Below are positions 34,793 through 43,825 of a stretch of 64,000 bases of DNA, piece by piece; position 1 is the first letter of the stretch; each line of letters starts with the position of its first letter. This DNA comes from CAIWHR01 sp963843595 (GTDB lineage: Bacteria > Pseudomonadota > Gammaproteobacteria > Burkholderiales > Casimicrobiaceae). The translations under genes and the position numbers were made by a program. The notes beneath the pieces were generated by a model. The model saw only the letters and a program-made list of their open reading frames with translations, had not been told where the DNA came from and did not search any database. The stretch spans positions 186,001 to 250,000 of the forward strand of contig CAWJLG010000012.1 in NCBI GenBank assembly GCA_963843595.1, written 5' to 3'.

Positions 34793-35898
34793 GCGCCGCC
34801 TACGACACGATCGTCGTCGGCGGCGGCGTGATGGGCGCGGCGGCGGCACTCGGCCTCGCGCGCGGCGGCATGCGCGTCATCCTGTGCGAGGCGCGCGGGC
34901 TCGGCATGGGCGCCTCGGGCGTCAATGCGGGCACGCTGTCGATGCAGACCAAGCGCATCCCGCTCACCCCGTACGCGATTCGCGGCTACGCGATGTGGAA
35001 GGCCGGCGGCGACGCCGTCGGGTTCAGGGAAACCGGCAGCCTGTGCGTCGCGTACACGGAACGCGAAGCCGACGTCCTCAATCGCCAGATGACGGCGCGC
35101 CGCGAGGCCGGCGCGTCGATCGAACTCATCACCGAGAACGCCGCGCGCGCAAAGGAGCCGAACCTGCGCCCGGGCCTCCTTGCCGCGAGCTACTGTGCGG
35201 CCGACGGCTACGCCAACGCGAGCCTCACCGGCGCCTGGTATCGCCGTCAGCTCGCCGAGGCCGGCGGCGAGCTGCGCGAGCACGCGCCGGCGGTCCGCAT
35301 CGAGCGGGAAGGCGCCGGCATCGTGGTGCAGACGACGCATGGCGCACTGCGCGGCAAGCGCGTGCTGATCGCCACCGGTGCATGGATGAAGGCGATGAGC
35401 GAGGCGCTGGACATGCCGCTGCCGATGCGCGTACGCGTGAACACCGTGTCGGTGACCGAGCGGATGCCGGTGGTGATCCGGGCGGTGGTCACGCACGCCT
35501 CGGGCCTGCTGTCGTTGAAGCAGGCCGCCAACGGCACGCTGCTGATCGGCGGCGCCTGGCAGGGGCGCGGTGAGTCGGCGACCTTTCGCGGCGAGGTCGT
35601 CCCGGCGAATCTCGTCGCCAACCTGCGGCTCGCGCAATACGTCTTGCCGAAGCTCGCCACGGCGCGGCTCGTCCGCAGCTGGACGGGCTTCGAAGGACAG
35701 ACTCCGGATTTCGTGCCGCTCGCCGGGCTCATGCCCGGCACGGACAACGTCTACGTGCTGGGCTGCGTGCGCAGCGGCTACACGATCGGCCCCTACATCG
35801 GCAAGCTGATGGCGGACCTCGTGCTGGGCCGCGAGCTCGAGCTACCGCTGTTCGATCCGGGCAGGTTCTTCCGGAGGAAGGCGGACGCGGAGGTGTAG
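34789..35898 (+). CDS. FAD-dependent DadA/glycine-oxidase-type dehydrogenase subunit (HcnC-like)
   Basis: A 369-residue DAO-family flavoprotein: DTIVVGGGVMGAAAALGLA (FAD ADP binding), MGASGVNAGTLS (isoalloxazine-facing loop), and VYVLGCVRSGYTIGPYIGKLMADL at the C-terminus. In HcnABC and hydroxyproline/opine dehydrogenases this subunit oxidises the amino-acid C-N bond and passes electrons through the 2Fe-2S subunit to the respiratory chain. The substrate here is unknown: a D-amino acid, hydroxyproline or opine are all possible. Cyanide synthesis is only one option and not favoured. Confidence 0.87.
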   Translation: MSAAYDTIVVGGGVMGAAAALGLARGGMRVILCEARGLGMGASGVNAGTLSMQTKRIPLTPYAIRGYAMWKAGGDAVGFRETGSLCVAYTEREADVLNRQMTARREAGASIELITENAARAKEPNLRPGLLAASYCAADGYANASLTGAWYRRQLAEAGGELREHAPAVRIEREGAGIVVQTTHGALRGKRVLIATGAWMKAMSEALDMPLPMRVRVNTVSVTERMPVVIRAVVTHASGLLSLKQAANGTLLIGGAWQGRGESATFRGEVVPANLVANLRLAQYVLPKLATARLVRSWTGFEGQTPDFVPLAGLMPGTDNVYVLGCVRSGYTIGPYIGKLMADLVLGRELELPLFDPGRFFRRKADAEV

Positions 35899-35923
35899 CT
35901 TTTCAGCGGCACACGATCCGGGT

Positions 35924-35959
35924 CGCTGCCGCGGCGCGGACGAACCCGCGGCGGCAGCG
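35924..35959. terminator. GC-rich hairpin between convergent genes
   Basis: Nine-base arms cgctgccgc (35924-35932) and gcggcagcg (35951-35959) around an 18-base loop, between the stops of the DadA-like (+) and dienelactone hydrolase-like (-) genes. No T-tract is present. Probable bidirectional transcript-end structure. Confidence 0.35.
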
Positions 35960-36006
35960 CGCCGCCCGTGCAGACCGTACGCGGGCGGCTGCAACTGGCG
36001 CCAAGG

Positions 36007-36891
36007 TCAGGCGACGCCGTATTTCCTGAACCACGCCAGCATGCGCTTCCAACCATCCTCGGCGTCGGCCTTGCGGTAATTGTCGGGGCGAAAATCGGCG
36101 TGGAAGCCGTGCCCGGCGTCCGGATACATGACGAGCTCCGCCGGCGTGCCGGCGGCCTTCAGCGCAGCGAAGAACTGCTCGACCTCGGCCGCCGGAACGC
36201 CCGCATCCTTCGCGCCATAGAGCCCGAGCACGGGAACCTTGATCTCGCCGACACGATCCATCGCCGTGCGCGGCGTGTACTCGTTGACCGCTCCCTTGAC
36301 CGGCCCGTACCACGCGACGACGGCCTTGAGCTTCGGGTTCGCCGAGGCGTAGATCAGCGGCGTGCGTCCGCCGCGGCAAAATCCGGTGATCCCCATCTTC
36401 GTGGTGTCGGCCTTGCCGCTCGCCTGCGCGAACGCGACGGTCGCATCGTAATCGGCGATGAGCTCGGTATCGTACTTGGTGTTCACGATCGGCATGATCT
36501 CGGCGATGGTCGTGATCTTCGTGAGGTCCGCCTTGCGCGTGTACAGGTCGGGCACGATCGCGTAGTAGCCTGCCTTCGCGAGCCGGCGGCAGACGTCCTT
36601 CATATAGTGGTTGAGGCCGAAGATCTCCGCGGCGACGAGGACGGTGGCGAACGGCCCCCCGATCGCCGGGTGGGCGCGGTAGCCGCGCAGCTGCACGTCC
36701 TCACCCTTGGCCGGGATCATCACGTCGTCGGCGACGATGCCGGCGGTGTCGGTGGTGATCAGCTGGGCCGATGCCTGGCCCGACAGCGCCATCGCGGCGC
36801 TGGCACCCAGTGCGGTCCAGATGAAATCGCGCCGGTCGAACTCCTTCTCGGGGAAATGACCGCGTACGTCCTGCTCGAGATTCAGTTTCAA
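36007..36891 (-). CDS. Dienelactone hydrolase family protein with Tat-type signal
   Basis: A 294-residue alpha/beta hydrolase. TTG 36891 is chosen because GGAG lies seven bases upstream; an in-frame ATG at 36957 would add 22 unlikely residues. The N-terminus holds a twin-arginine signal (FDRRDFIWTALGASAAMALSG). The DLH core shows IFGLNHYMKDVCRRL, YYAIVPDLY, the nucleophile elbow GFCRGGR with Cys as in dienelactone hydrolases, LGLYGAKDAGVP (acid) and DAGHGFHAD (His). Exported via Tat, it probably hydrolyses a lactone or ester in the periplasm; the substrate is unknown. Confidence 0.8.
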   Translation of the reverse strand: MKLNLEQDVRGHFPEKEFDRRDFIWTALGASAAMALSGQASAQLITTDTAGIVADDVMIPAKGEDVQLRGYRAHPAIGGPFATVLVAAEIFGLNHYMKDVCRRLAKAGYYAIVPDLYTRKADLTKITTIAEIMPIVNTKYDTELIADYDATVAFAQASGKADTTKMGITGFCRGGRTPLIYASANPKLKAVVAWYGPVKGAVNEYTPRTAMDRVGEIKVPVLGLYGAKDAGVPAAEVEQFFAALKAAGTPAELVMYPDAGHGFHADFRPDNYRKADAEDGWKRMLAWFRKYGVA

Positions 36892-37017
36892 TCCAAGTCT
36901 CCAATGGTGACCGCGACGCGGCAGCCTCGACCCGCGGGCGCAGTGTTGAACCGACATCCAAGGAACACCGGGCCCCGGCCGGTGATGACACCCTGCTGCG
37001 CCCCGAACTCGGGACCG

Positions 37018-38292
37018 TCAAGCCTCGAAGACGACCTGACCGCCGACCAGCGTGACACGCACCTTTCCCGGCAGCTCGAGTCCCAGGAACGGCGTGTTCT
37101 TGCCCTGGCTGTGCAACGCCTTCGGCTCGACGACCCAGTGCGCGTCGGGATCGAAGATGCACACATCGGCCGGCTGCCCGGGCGAAAGGTGGCCCGCATC
37201 GATGCCGAGCACCGCCGCCGGCGCCACCGTGATTCGCGCCAATGCCGCCGCCAGCGGGATCCGTTCCGCCATCGCCCATTTGAGCGTGAGCGGCAGCAGA
37301 AGTTCGAGCCCGGTCGCGCCCGGCTCGGCTTCCCCGAACGGCAATTGCTTGCCGTCGTCGTCGACCGGGGTGTGGTCCGAACAGATGACGTCGATCGTGC
37401 CGTCGGCAAGGCCGGCGCGCAGCGCCGCGCGGTCGCGGTCGCTGCGCAGCGGCGGCACGAGCCGGCACTGCGCATCGAACCAGCCGATGTCCACGTCGCA
37501 AAGATGCAGATGATGTGCGGCGACATCGCAGGTGATGGCCAGCCCGTCCCGCTTCGCCGCGCGCACCAGCGCCACACCCTCGGCCGTGGACAGCCGCGCG
37601 AGATGCGCGCGCACGCCGGTTTCGCGGACCAGCGCCAGGATCGTCGCCAGCGCGATCGTTTCGGCGATCGACGGAATGCCCGGCAGCCCCAGTCGCGTCG
37701 CCACCACACCCTCGTGCGCGACACCCCCCTTCCCGAGGTGCGGATCCTGCGGCCGCAGCCAGACGCGGTGACCGAAGGTCGCCGCGTATTGCATCGCGCG
37801 TTGCAACACCTGGGTGTCGACCAGCGGCGCCTCGGCCTGCGAAAATGCGACGCATCCGGCCTCGGCGAGCTCGCCCATCTCGGTGAGGTCGCTGCCCCTG
37901 AGGCCGACCGTGAGCGCACCGACCGGATAGACGTGCGCCTGGTTGAGCGAGCGGGCGCGGTGCTTCAGCATTTCGACGAGTCCCGGCTCGTCGAGCGGGG
38001 GATCGGTGTCAGGCGGGCAGGCGAGGCTCGTCACGCCACCGGCAACCGCGGCCGCCATTTCCGATTCCAGCGTCGCCTTGTACTCGAACCCGGGCTCGCG
38101 CAGGCGCGCGGAGAGATCGACGAAGCCGGGCGCGACGACCAGGCCGGCGGCGTCGAGCACGCGGTTCGCGCTCCAGCCCGCCGGGGCAGCGCCGAGGGAG
38201 GCGATCTTGCCCGCGGCGACATAGAGCGCCGCAACCTTGTCGACGCCCTGCCGGGGATCGACGACGCGGCCGTTCCTGATTTCGATCTTCAC
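37018..38292 (-). CDS. pyrC': Dihydroorotase-like PyrC' (non-catalytic partner of aspartate carbamoyltransferase)
   Basis: A 424-residue amidohydrolase-fold protein encoded one base after pyrB. In active dihydroorotases the first zinc motif is DxHxHxREPG; here it is DLSARLREPG, so both His ligands are gone, while the downstream SDHTPVDDDGK and GLELLLPLTL regions remain. This is the pattern of the structural, inactive dihydroorotase that forms the dodecameric class A aspartate carbamoyltransferase in Pseudomonas and many betaproteobacteria. It is needed for assembly, not for dihydroorotate formation. A true dihydroorotase must be encoded elsewhere. Confidence 0.88.
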   Translation of the reverse strand: MKIEIRNGRVVDPRQGVDKVAALYVAAGKIASLGAAPAGWSANRVLDAAGLVVAPGFVDLSARLREPGFEYKATLESEMAAAVAGGVTSLACPPDTDPPLDEPGLVEMLKHRARSLNQAHVYPVGALTVGLRGSDLTEMGELAEAGCVAFSQAEAPLVDTQVLQRAMQYAATFGHRVWLRPQDPHLGKGGVAHEGVVATRLGLPGIPSIAETIALATILALVRETGVRAHLARLSTAEGVALVRAAKRDGLAITCDVAAHHLHLCDVDIGWFDAQCRLVPPLRSDRDRAALRAGLADGTIDVICSDHTPVDDDGKQLPFGEAEPGATGLELLLPLTLKWAMAERIPLAAALARITVAPAAVLGIDAGHLSPGQPADVCIFDPDAHWVVEPKALHSQGKNTPFLGLELPGKVRVTLVGGQVVFEA

Positions 38293-38293
38293 G

Positions 38294-39253
38294 TCAGTGG
38301 CCCGCGAGCATGCTCATCACCGCCATCCGGACGGCGATGCCGAAGGTCACCTGCGGCAGGATCACCGAGCGCTCGCCGTCGGCGACCGCCGAATCGATCT
38401 CGACGCCGCGATTCATCGGCCCCGGGTGCATGACGATCGCATCCGGTTTCGCCAGCGCCAGCTTTTCCGGCGTCAGTCCATAGTGCTTGAAGTACTCGCC
38501 GGGGGACGGCAGCAGCGCACCTTTCATCCGCTCGTTCTGCAGGCGGAGCATCACGACGACATCGCATCCCTTCAGGCCCTCGCGCATGTCGTGGTAGACG
38601 TGCACGCCCATCGCGGACACCGCCGCGGGCAGCAGCGTCTGCGGACCGATCACGCGGACCTCGGGCGTGCCGAGCGTCGTGAGGCCATGGATCAGCGAGC
38701 GCGCCACGCGCGAGTGCAGAACGTCGCCGACGACGGCGACGGTGAGCTTGCGGAAATCCCGCTTGTAGTGCCGGATCGTGAACAGATCGAGCAGGCCCTG
38801 CGTCGGGTGGGCATGCCGCCCGTCACCCGCGTTGACGACGTGGACGTGCGTACGCCCGGTGCGATTGAGGTGCCCGGCGATCAGGTGCGGGGCGCCGGAC
38901 TGCGCGTGGCGCACGACGAACATGTCGGCGTTCATCGCCACGAGGTTGTCCACGGTGTCGAGCAGCGTCTCGCCCTTGTTCGTCGACGAGGCGCCGATGT
39001 TGAGGTTGATGACGTCCGCGGACAGACGCTTGGCGGCGATCTCGAACGTCGTCCGCGTGCGCGTCGAGCTCTCGAAGAAGAGGTTGAACACCGAGCGGCC
39101 GCGCAGGAGCGGCACTTTCTTGACGTCGCGCTCGGCAATGGACACGAACGGCACCGCGGTGTCGAGAATGCGGACGATGACCTCGACCGGCAGACCCTCG
39201 AGCGTGAGCAGGTGGGTCAGCTCGCCATTCGCGTCGAGTTGCGGGTTACGCAT
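38294..39253 (-). CDS. pyrB: Aspartate carbamoyltransferase catalytic subunit
   Basis: A 319-residue ATCase catalytic chain, which joins carbamoyl phosphate and aspartate in pyrimidine synthesis. The carbamoyl-phosphate signature FFESSTRTRTTFE, NAGDGRHAHPTQGLLDL and VMHPGPMNRGVEID are all intact. It is preceded by pyrR with an eight-base overlap and followed by pyrC' after one base, so the three are tightly coupled. No pyrI regulatory gene is present, in line with the PyrB-PyrC' type. Confidence 0.97.
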   Translation of the reverse strand: MRNPQLDANGELTHLLTLEGLPVEVIVRILDTAVPFVSIAERDVKKVPLLRGRSVFNLFFESSTRTRTTFEIAAKRLSADVINLNIGASSTNKGETLLDTVDNLVAMNADMFVVRHAQSGAPHLIAGHLNRTGRTHVHVVNAGDGRHAHPTQGLLDLFTIRHYKRDFRKLTVAVVGDVLHSRVARSLIHGLTTLGTPEVRVIGPQTLLPAAVSAMGVHVYHDMREGLKGCDVVVMLRLQNERMKGALLPSPGEYFKHYGLTPEKLALAKPDAIVMHPGPMNRGVEIDSAVADGERSVILPQVTFGIAVRMAVMSMLAGH

Positions 39254-39758
39254 CGCGACCCTCCGCCGCAGGCTCGATCGCGAGGCCGAGCGTCCCGTCC
39301 GCGCCGCGCGACAGGGCCACCGTGAGATCGCGGGCCACCGCGAGCCGCGCGCCGGTGTACGTCGGCTCGAACGGCAGCTCGCGGCCGCCGCGATCGACCA
39401 GCACCGCGAGCTCGATGCACGCCGGGCGGCCGAAATCGAACAGCTCGTTGATCGCGGCCCGGACGCTGCGGCCGGTGTAGAGCACGTCGTCGACGAGCAC
39501 GATCGTCGCGCCCTCCACCTCGAAGGGCAGGTCCGTGCACTTGACCGCGGGCTTCAGCCCGGTACGGGAAAAATCGTCGCGATAGAACGACACGTCGATG
39601 TAGCCGACCGCGTGCTCGCCCGGGATCATTTTCGCGAGGCGCTCGGCGATCCACGCCCCTCCCGAGTAGATGCCGACGAACTTGGCATCGTACGCAACGG
39701 CCCCGCGCATGCGGTCGGCAAGCGCGGCCAGCGTCGATTCGGCGTCAGGCAGGGTCAT
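39246..39758 (-). CDS. pyrR: PyrR bifunctional regulator/uracil phosphoribosyltransferase
   Basis: A 170-residue PRTase-fold protein with the PRPP loop IVLVDDVLYTGRSVRAAI and GIYSGGAWIAERL. In Gram-positives PyrR binds mRNA to attenuate pyr operons; in Gram-negatives the role is less clear, and UPRTase activity is usual. Start at ATG 39758 (MTLPDAESTL), lying inside the end of ruvX (14-base overlap). No attenuator-like stem-loop was noticed in the tightly packed operon. Confidence 0.92.
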   Translation of the reverse strand: MTLPDAESTLAALADRMRGAVAYDAKFVGIYSGGAWIAERLAKMIPGEHAVGYIDVSFYRDDFSRTGLKPAVKCTDLPFEVEGATIVLVDDVLYTGRSVRAAINELFDFGRPACIELAVLVDRGGRELPFEPTYTGARLAVARDLTVALSRGADGTLGLAIEPAAEGRDA

Positions 39759-40215
39759 CGATCGCGCGTGCAGGCGACTGATCGAAATGGGCCTGCAGGA
39801 TGAGTTGGGCCGCCACCGCGTCCCGCGCCGCGCGGCGCTTCCTGCCGGCAATACCGGCTTCGGCCAGCGCGGTGTCGGCGAGCTCGGTCGTGAACCGCTC
39901 GTCGGCGAGCATCACCGGCAGCGTGAAGCGCCCGGCGAGCTGCCGCGCAAAGCGCTCGGCGCGCGCGGTCATCGCATGTTCCCTGCCATCCGCATGAACC
40001 GGCCGGCCGACGACCAGGCAGGAGGGCTTCCACTCGGCGACGAGCGCCGCGATCGCCGCGAAGCGTTCCGCGTTCGCCTCGGTGGCGATCGTCGTCAGCG
40101 GATGCGCGACACGCAACACCGTGTTGCCGACGGCAACGCCGATCTTCCTCGTGCCGAAATCGAAAGCCAGCACCGTGGCGTCGTCCGCGCGCGCGGCCTG
40201 CGATGCGGCGGCCAA
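39745..40215 (-). CDS. ruvX: Putative pre-16S rRNA nuclease / Holliday junction resolvase-like YqgF
   Basis: A 156-residue RNase H-fold nuclease. It shows the first catalytic Asp strand LAFDFGTRKIGVAVG, PSCLVVGRPVHADG, and VMLADERFTTELAD carrying the Glu. YqgF processes the 5' end of pre-16S rRNA in E. coli. It is encoded three bases after yqgE and overlaps pyrR by 14 bases, in the conserved order yqgE-yqgF-pyrR-pyrB-pyrC'. Confidence 0.93.
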   Translation of the reverse strand: MAAASQAARADDATVLAFDFGTRKIGVAVGNTVLRVAHPLTTIATEANAERFAAIAALVAEWKPSCLVVGRPVHADGREHAMTARAERFARQLAGRFTLPVMLADERFTTELADTALAEAGIAGRKRRAARDAVAAQLILQAHFDQSPARAIDDPA

Positions 40216-40218
40216 GCG

Positions 40219-40785
40219 TCACGCGTGCCCGACGTCGTCGGACAGCCGCGAGAAATCGATGCCGAGCAGCCGCATCGCTGCCGGCAGGCGCGCATCGGCG
40301 GGCGTGTCGAACATCAGATCCGGATCGGCCTCGACGGTGAGCCACGCGTTCTGTGCGATTTCCTGCTCCAGCTGGCCGGCCGACCAGCCGGCATAGCCCA
40401 GCGACACCAGCACGTCCTTCGGGCCATCGCCGCGAGCGACGGCCTCGAGCACGTCCTTCGACGTCGTGAGGCCCAAGTCGTCGCTGATCGCGAGCGTCGA
40501 CTGCCAGTTCCCGAGCGGACGATGCAGAACGAAGCCGCGGTCCACCTGCACCGGGCCGCCGTAGTGCACCGGCGTGCCGCGCAGTTCCGCCCCGGTGGCC
40601 GGAACGTCGATCTGCTCGAACAGCGCCGACAGCATCATGTCGGTCGGCTTGTTGACGACGATACCCAGCGCCCCGTCCTGGTTGTGCTCGCACACGTAAG
40701 TCAGCGAGTTCGCGAAATGCGGATCTGCCATGTTCGGCATGGCGATCAGGAAGTGATGCGTGAAATTGGCGGTGGGTCCGGCCAT
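40219..40785 (-). CDS. yqgE: YqgE/AlgH family protein
   Basis: A 188-residue DUF179 protein with HHFLIAMPNMADPHFANSL, LGIVVNKPTDM, VHYGGPVQVDRGFVLH and SLGYAGWSAGQLEQEI, all hallmarks of the family. Its biochemical role is not established; some members were linked to alginate regulation (AlgH). First gene of the yqgE-ruvX-pyr operon. ATG 40785 lies 78 bases from the divergent phosphatase start. Confidence 0.93.
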   Translation of the reverse strand: MAGPTANFTHHFLIAMPNMADPHFANSLTYVCEHNQDGALGIVVNKPTDMMLSALFEQIDVPATGAELRGTPVHYGGPVQVDRGFVLHRPLGNWQSTLAISDDLGLTTSKDVLEAVARGDGPKDVLVSLGYAGWSAGQLEQEIAQNAWLTVEADPDLMFDTPADARLPAAMRLLGIDFSRLSDDVGHA

Positions 40786-40863
40786 GAGGTTCAATTGTAA
40801 TCGCCGCCCCCTCTGGGCACAATTGGCGGTCCCTTTTCCGCGCCACCCGGCGCACTCACGACC

Positions 40864-42225
40864 ATGCGCCTTCCGAAGCTCTCGCGGACCCTCCCGGCGC
40901 CGCACGCTCGCCTCGTCGCCGGCACCCTGTTCGCCGCTCTCGCGCTCGCCGCGCCGTTTCCCGCCATGGCGAAACTGATCGTCATGCACGGTTACGCCGA
41001 CTACACCAGCGCCCTCCTATGGGTGCAGGCCGACGCCGCGGGACCGGTCACGGTCCGCTGGCAACCCGAAGGTGCGACCGAGCGTCGCCTCGATCTGGCC
41101 ACCGACGCAGCGCACGACCACGTCGTCGTTGCGCGCCTCACCGGCCTGCGGCCGGGCGCGAGCGCAACGTATCGCATCGAGGCCGGCGCCGACCGGCGCG
41201 AGGGCAGCGTCCGAACGCAGCCGTACTGGACGAAGGCCGGCGACGCACCGACGCTTACGATCGCAATCGGCTCGTGCTTCTACCTCGCCGACGACGATCC
41301 GGTCTGGCCCGGCCGCACCTATGGCGGCGGCTTCGGAATCTTCGACGCGATCGCCGCCCAGAAACCGGACGTGATGCTCTGGCTCGGCGACAATCTCTAC
41401 TACCTGCCGCCCGATTTCCTCGATCCTGCGGCGATGGCCGCACGCCACCGCCGGCAACGCGGCTTCGAGCCGTTGCAGAAGCTGCTCACCGCCGCCCCGC
41501 AACTCGCGATCTGGGACGACCACGACTACGGGCCGAACGACGCCGACGCGTCCTATACGATGAAGGGCGAATCGCTCACGCTGTTCCAGCGCTACTGGGC
41601 GAACCCGAGCTGGGGACTGCCCGACGTGCCGGGGACATTCGGCGCCGCGCGCTGGGGCGACGTCCTGTTCTTTCTCCTCGACGATCGGTACTACCGCACG
41701 CCGAACCTTTGGCCCGATGGGCCCGACAAGACGATGTTCGGCACGCGCCAGCTCGAATGGCTGAAGCAGGCGCTCGTCTCCGCGCCGAAGAAGAGTCTGA
41801 AGATCATCGCCGGCGGCAGCCAGTTCTGGAACCGCGTCAGCCGCTTCGAAGGCTGGCATCAGTTCGCCACCGAGCAGCAGGCCTTCGCCGCATGGCTTGT
41901 CGCGCAGAAGATCGAAGGCGTGCTGTTCCTCTCCGGTGACCGCCACTTCGGCGAGGTGCTGAAGATCGAGCGTCCCGGCGCATACCCGCTGTACGAATTC
42001 ACGTCCAGCCCGCTCACCTCCGGATCGTGGGACCAGCTCGAGACGCGCGAGCTGCAGAATCCCGACGTCGTGCCGGGCACGATCGTGGCCAAGCGCCAGT
42101 TCGGGCTGATCCGGGTCAGCGGTCCCGAGGACGACCGGACGCTCGCGCTGGAGAGCTACGACTCCGCAGGTGCGCTGCTGTGGACGCACGAGCTGCGCGC
42201 CCGCGACCTGCGCTTCCCGCGATAG
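40864..42225 (+). CDS. Exported alkaline phosphatase D-like (PhoD) metallophosphatase
   Basis: A 453-residue exported protein with a signal peptide (LVAGTLFAALALAAPFPAMA), an N-terminal Fn3-like domain (about 35-115) and a metallophosphatase domain. Metal ligands are visible in IGSCFYLADD, LWLGDNLYY, IWDDHDYGPND and LSGDRHFGE. PhoD-type enzymes use Ca2+/Fe3+ and cleave phosphodiesters and monoesters in the periplasm. There is no twin-arginine pair directly before the hydrophobic stretch, so Sec export is more likely. Confidence 0.85.
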   Translation: MRLPKLSRTLPAPHARLVAGTLFAALALAAPFPAMAKLIVMHGYADYTSALLWVQADAAGPVTVRWQPEGATERRLDLATDAAHDHVVVARLTGLRPGASATYRIEAGADRREGSVRTQPYWTKAGDAPTLTIAIGSCFYLADDDPVWPGRTYGGGFGIFDAIAAQKPDVMLWLGDNLYYLPPDFLDPAAMAARHRRQRGFEPLQKLLTAAPQLAIWDDHDYGPNDADASYTMKGESLTLFQRYWANPSWGLPDVPGTFGAARWGDVLFFLLDDRYYRTPNLWPDGPDKTMFGTRQLEWLKQALVSAPKKSLKIIAGGSQFWNRVSRFEGWHQFATEQQAFAAWLVAQKIEGVLFLSGDRHFGEVLKIERPGAYPLYEFTSSPLTSGSWDQLETRELQNPDVVPGTIVAKRQFGLIRVSGPEDDRTLALESYDSAGALLWTHELRARDLRFPR

Positions 42226-42259
42226 CACGGAACCGGAAACGTACGCTCGGATTGCGGCG

Positions 42260-43786
42260 ATGCCGGCGGATTCTCCCCTTCCGGAACGGAACGACGCGGC
42301 GCGTCCCCGATTTCGCCGTGTCCTGGTCTGGTTCCGGCGCGACCTGCGCGATTTCGATCACGCCGCGCTCTATCACGCATTGCGCGACGGCACCGCCGTG
42401 CAGTGCGCATTCGTGTTCGATCGCGAGATCCTCGACGCGCTGCCCTCGCCCGCCGACCGCCGCGTCGAGTTCATCTGGCACGCGGTCGCCGAGCTTGCCG
42501 CGGCGCTCGGTGCCCGGGGCGGCGGCCTGATCGTCCGCCACGCGCGCGCGCGTGACGAGATCCCCCGCCTCGCCGCCGCGCTCCGGGTCGACGCCGTCTA
42601 CACGAACCACGATTACGAACCCGCCGCGCGCGACCGCGATGCGGCCGTCGCGCAGGCGCTCGCCGACCGCGGAATCGCACTCGCCAGCTTCAAGGACCAG
42701 GTGATCTTCGACCGTGGCGAGGTGTTGTCGCAGGCAGGGAAGCCGTTCTCGGTGTTCACGCCCTACCGGAACGCCTGGCTGAACGCGCTCACCCCCTTCC
42801 ATCTGACGTCGCATCCGGTCGACCGCTACGCCGATGCCCTCGCCCGACCGCCGGCGGCTGCCGACGCCGGGGTTCCCACGCTCGAGTCGATGGGCTTTCG
42901 CCGCACGGACCTCGCCACCATCGGCGTCCGAACGGGGATGCAGGGGGGCGCAACGCTGTTCGCCGACTTCCGCAAGCGCATCGACCGCTACCGCGATACG
43001 CGGGACTTTCCCGCGGTCAAGGGTCCGTCGTACCTCTCCGTGCATCTGCGCTTCGGAACCGTGTCGATCCGCGAGCTGGCGGCATACGCGCATGCCCGAT
43101 CGCTGGAGAAGGAAGGCGACGGCGCGGCGGCATGGCTCTCCGAACTCATCTGGCGCGACTTCTACGCCCAGATCCTCTGGCACCACCCGCACGTAGTCGC
43201 CAAGCCGTTCAGGTCCGAATACGACGCGCTGGCGTTTCCAAACGATCCCGCGCTGTTCGCCGCGTGGCGGGAAGGACGCACTGGCTACCCGCTCGTCGAC
43301 GCCGCGATGCGTCAGCTCGCCACCACCGGCTACATGCACAACCGGTTGCGCATGGTGACGGCGAGCTTCCTGGTCAAGGACCTCCTCGTCGACTGGCGGC
43401 GGGGCGAGAAGCACTTCGCCGACACGCTGCTCGATTTCGATCTCGCGTCGAACAACGGCGGCTGGCAATGGGCCGCCTCCACCGGGTGCGACGCGCAACC
43501 GTATTTCCGGATCTTCAACCCCGTCACGCAGTCGGAACGCTTCGATCCGGACGGCAGGTTCATCCGCCGCCACGTACCGGAACTCAAGGCGTTGTCGGGA
43601 AAGGAGATCCACGCACCGTGGCTCGTTCCGGCCGCGGTGCAGAAGGCGAAAGGCATCGTCGTCGGTCGTGACTATCCCGCCCCGGTCGTCGATCACGCGC
43701 TCGCCCGCGACCGCGTGTTGGCGATGTACAAGGCCGTGCGGCAATCCACGCCGCGCCCGCTCGTGCCGCTGATCGACCCGCACTGA
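42260..43786 (+). CDS. phr: Deoxyribodipyrimidine photolyase (class I CPD type)
   Basis: A 508-residue photolyase that reverses UV-induced pyrimidine dimers with blue light. The N-terminal antenna domain starts VLVWFRRDLRDFDH. The FAD domain shows YLSVHLRFGTVSIREL, LIWRDFYAQILWHHP, GYPLVDAAMRQLATTGYMHNR and the signature DFDLASNNGGWQWAASTGCD. Start chosen at ATG 42260 (MPADSPLPER), 34 bases after the phosphatase stop. Confidence 0.95.
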   Translation: MPADSPLPERNDAARPRFRRVLVWFRRDLRDFDHAALYHALRDGTAVQCAFVFDREILDALPSPADRRVEFIWHAVAELAAALGARGGGLIVRHARARDEIPRLAAALRVDAVYTNHDYEPAARDRDAAVAQALADRGIALASFKDQVIFDRGEVLSQAGKPFSVFTPYRNAWLNALTPFHLTSHPVDRYADALARPPAAADAGVPTLESMGFRRTDLATIGVRTGMQGGATLFADFRKRIDRYRDTRDFPAVKGPSYLSVHLRFGTVSIRELAAYAHARSLEKEGDGAAAWLSELIWRDFYAQILWHHPHVVAKPFRSEYDALAFPNDPALFAAWREGRTGYPLVDAAMRQLATTGYMHNRLRMVTASFLVKDLLVDWRRGEKHFADTLLDFDLASNNGGWQWAASTGCDAQPYFRIFNPVTQSERFDPDGRFIRRHVPELKALSGKEIHAPWLVPAAVQKAKGIVVGRDYPAPVVDHALARDRVLAMYKAVRQSTPRPLVPLIDPH

Positions 43787-43825
43787 CCCGACGCGCGGTT
43801 CGCGCGACGCCGGCGGCAGCAGCCG

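Noticed and set aside
33066..35637. Minus-strand frames opposite the amine dehydrogenase operon
   Set aside because: Antisense shadows; the plus-strand genes have complete FAD and 2Fe-2S motifs and ATGA couplings.
32997..35898. Calling the three-subunit dehydrogenase a hydrogen cyanide synthase (hcnABC)
   Set aside because: The same architecture occurs in opine and hydroxyproline dehydrogenases; nothing visible is specific for glycine-to-cyanide chemistry.
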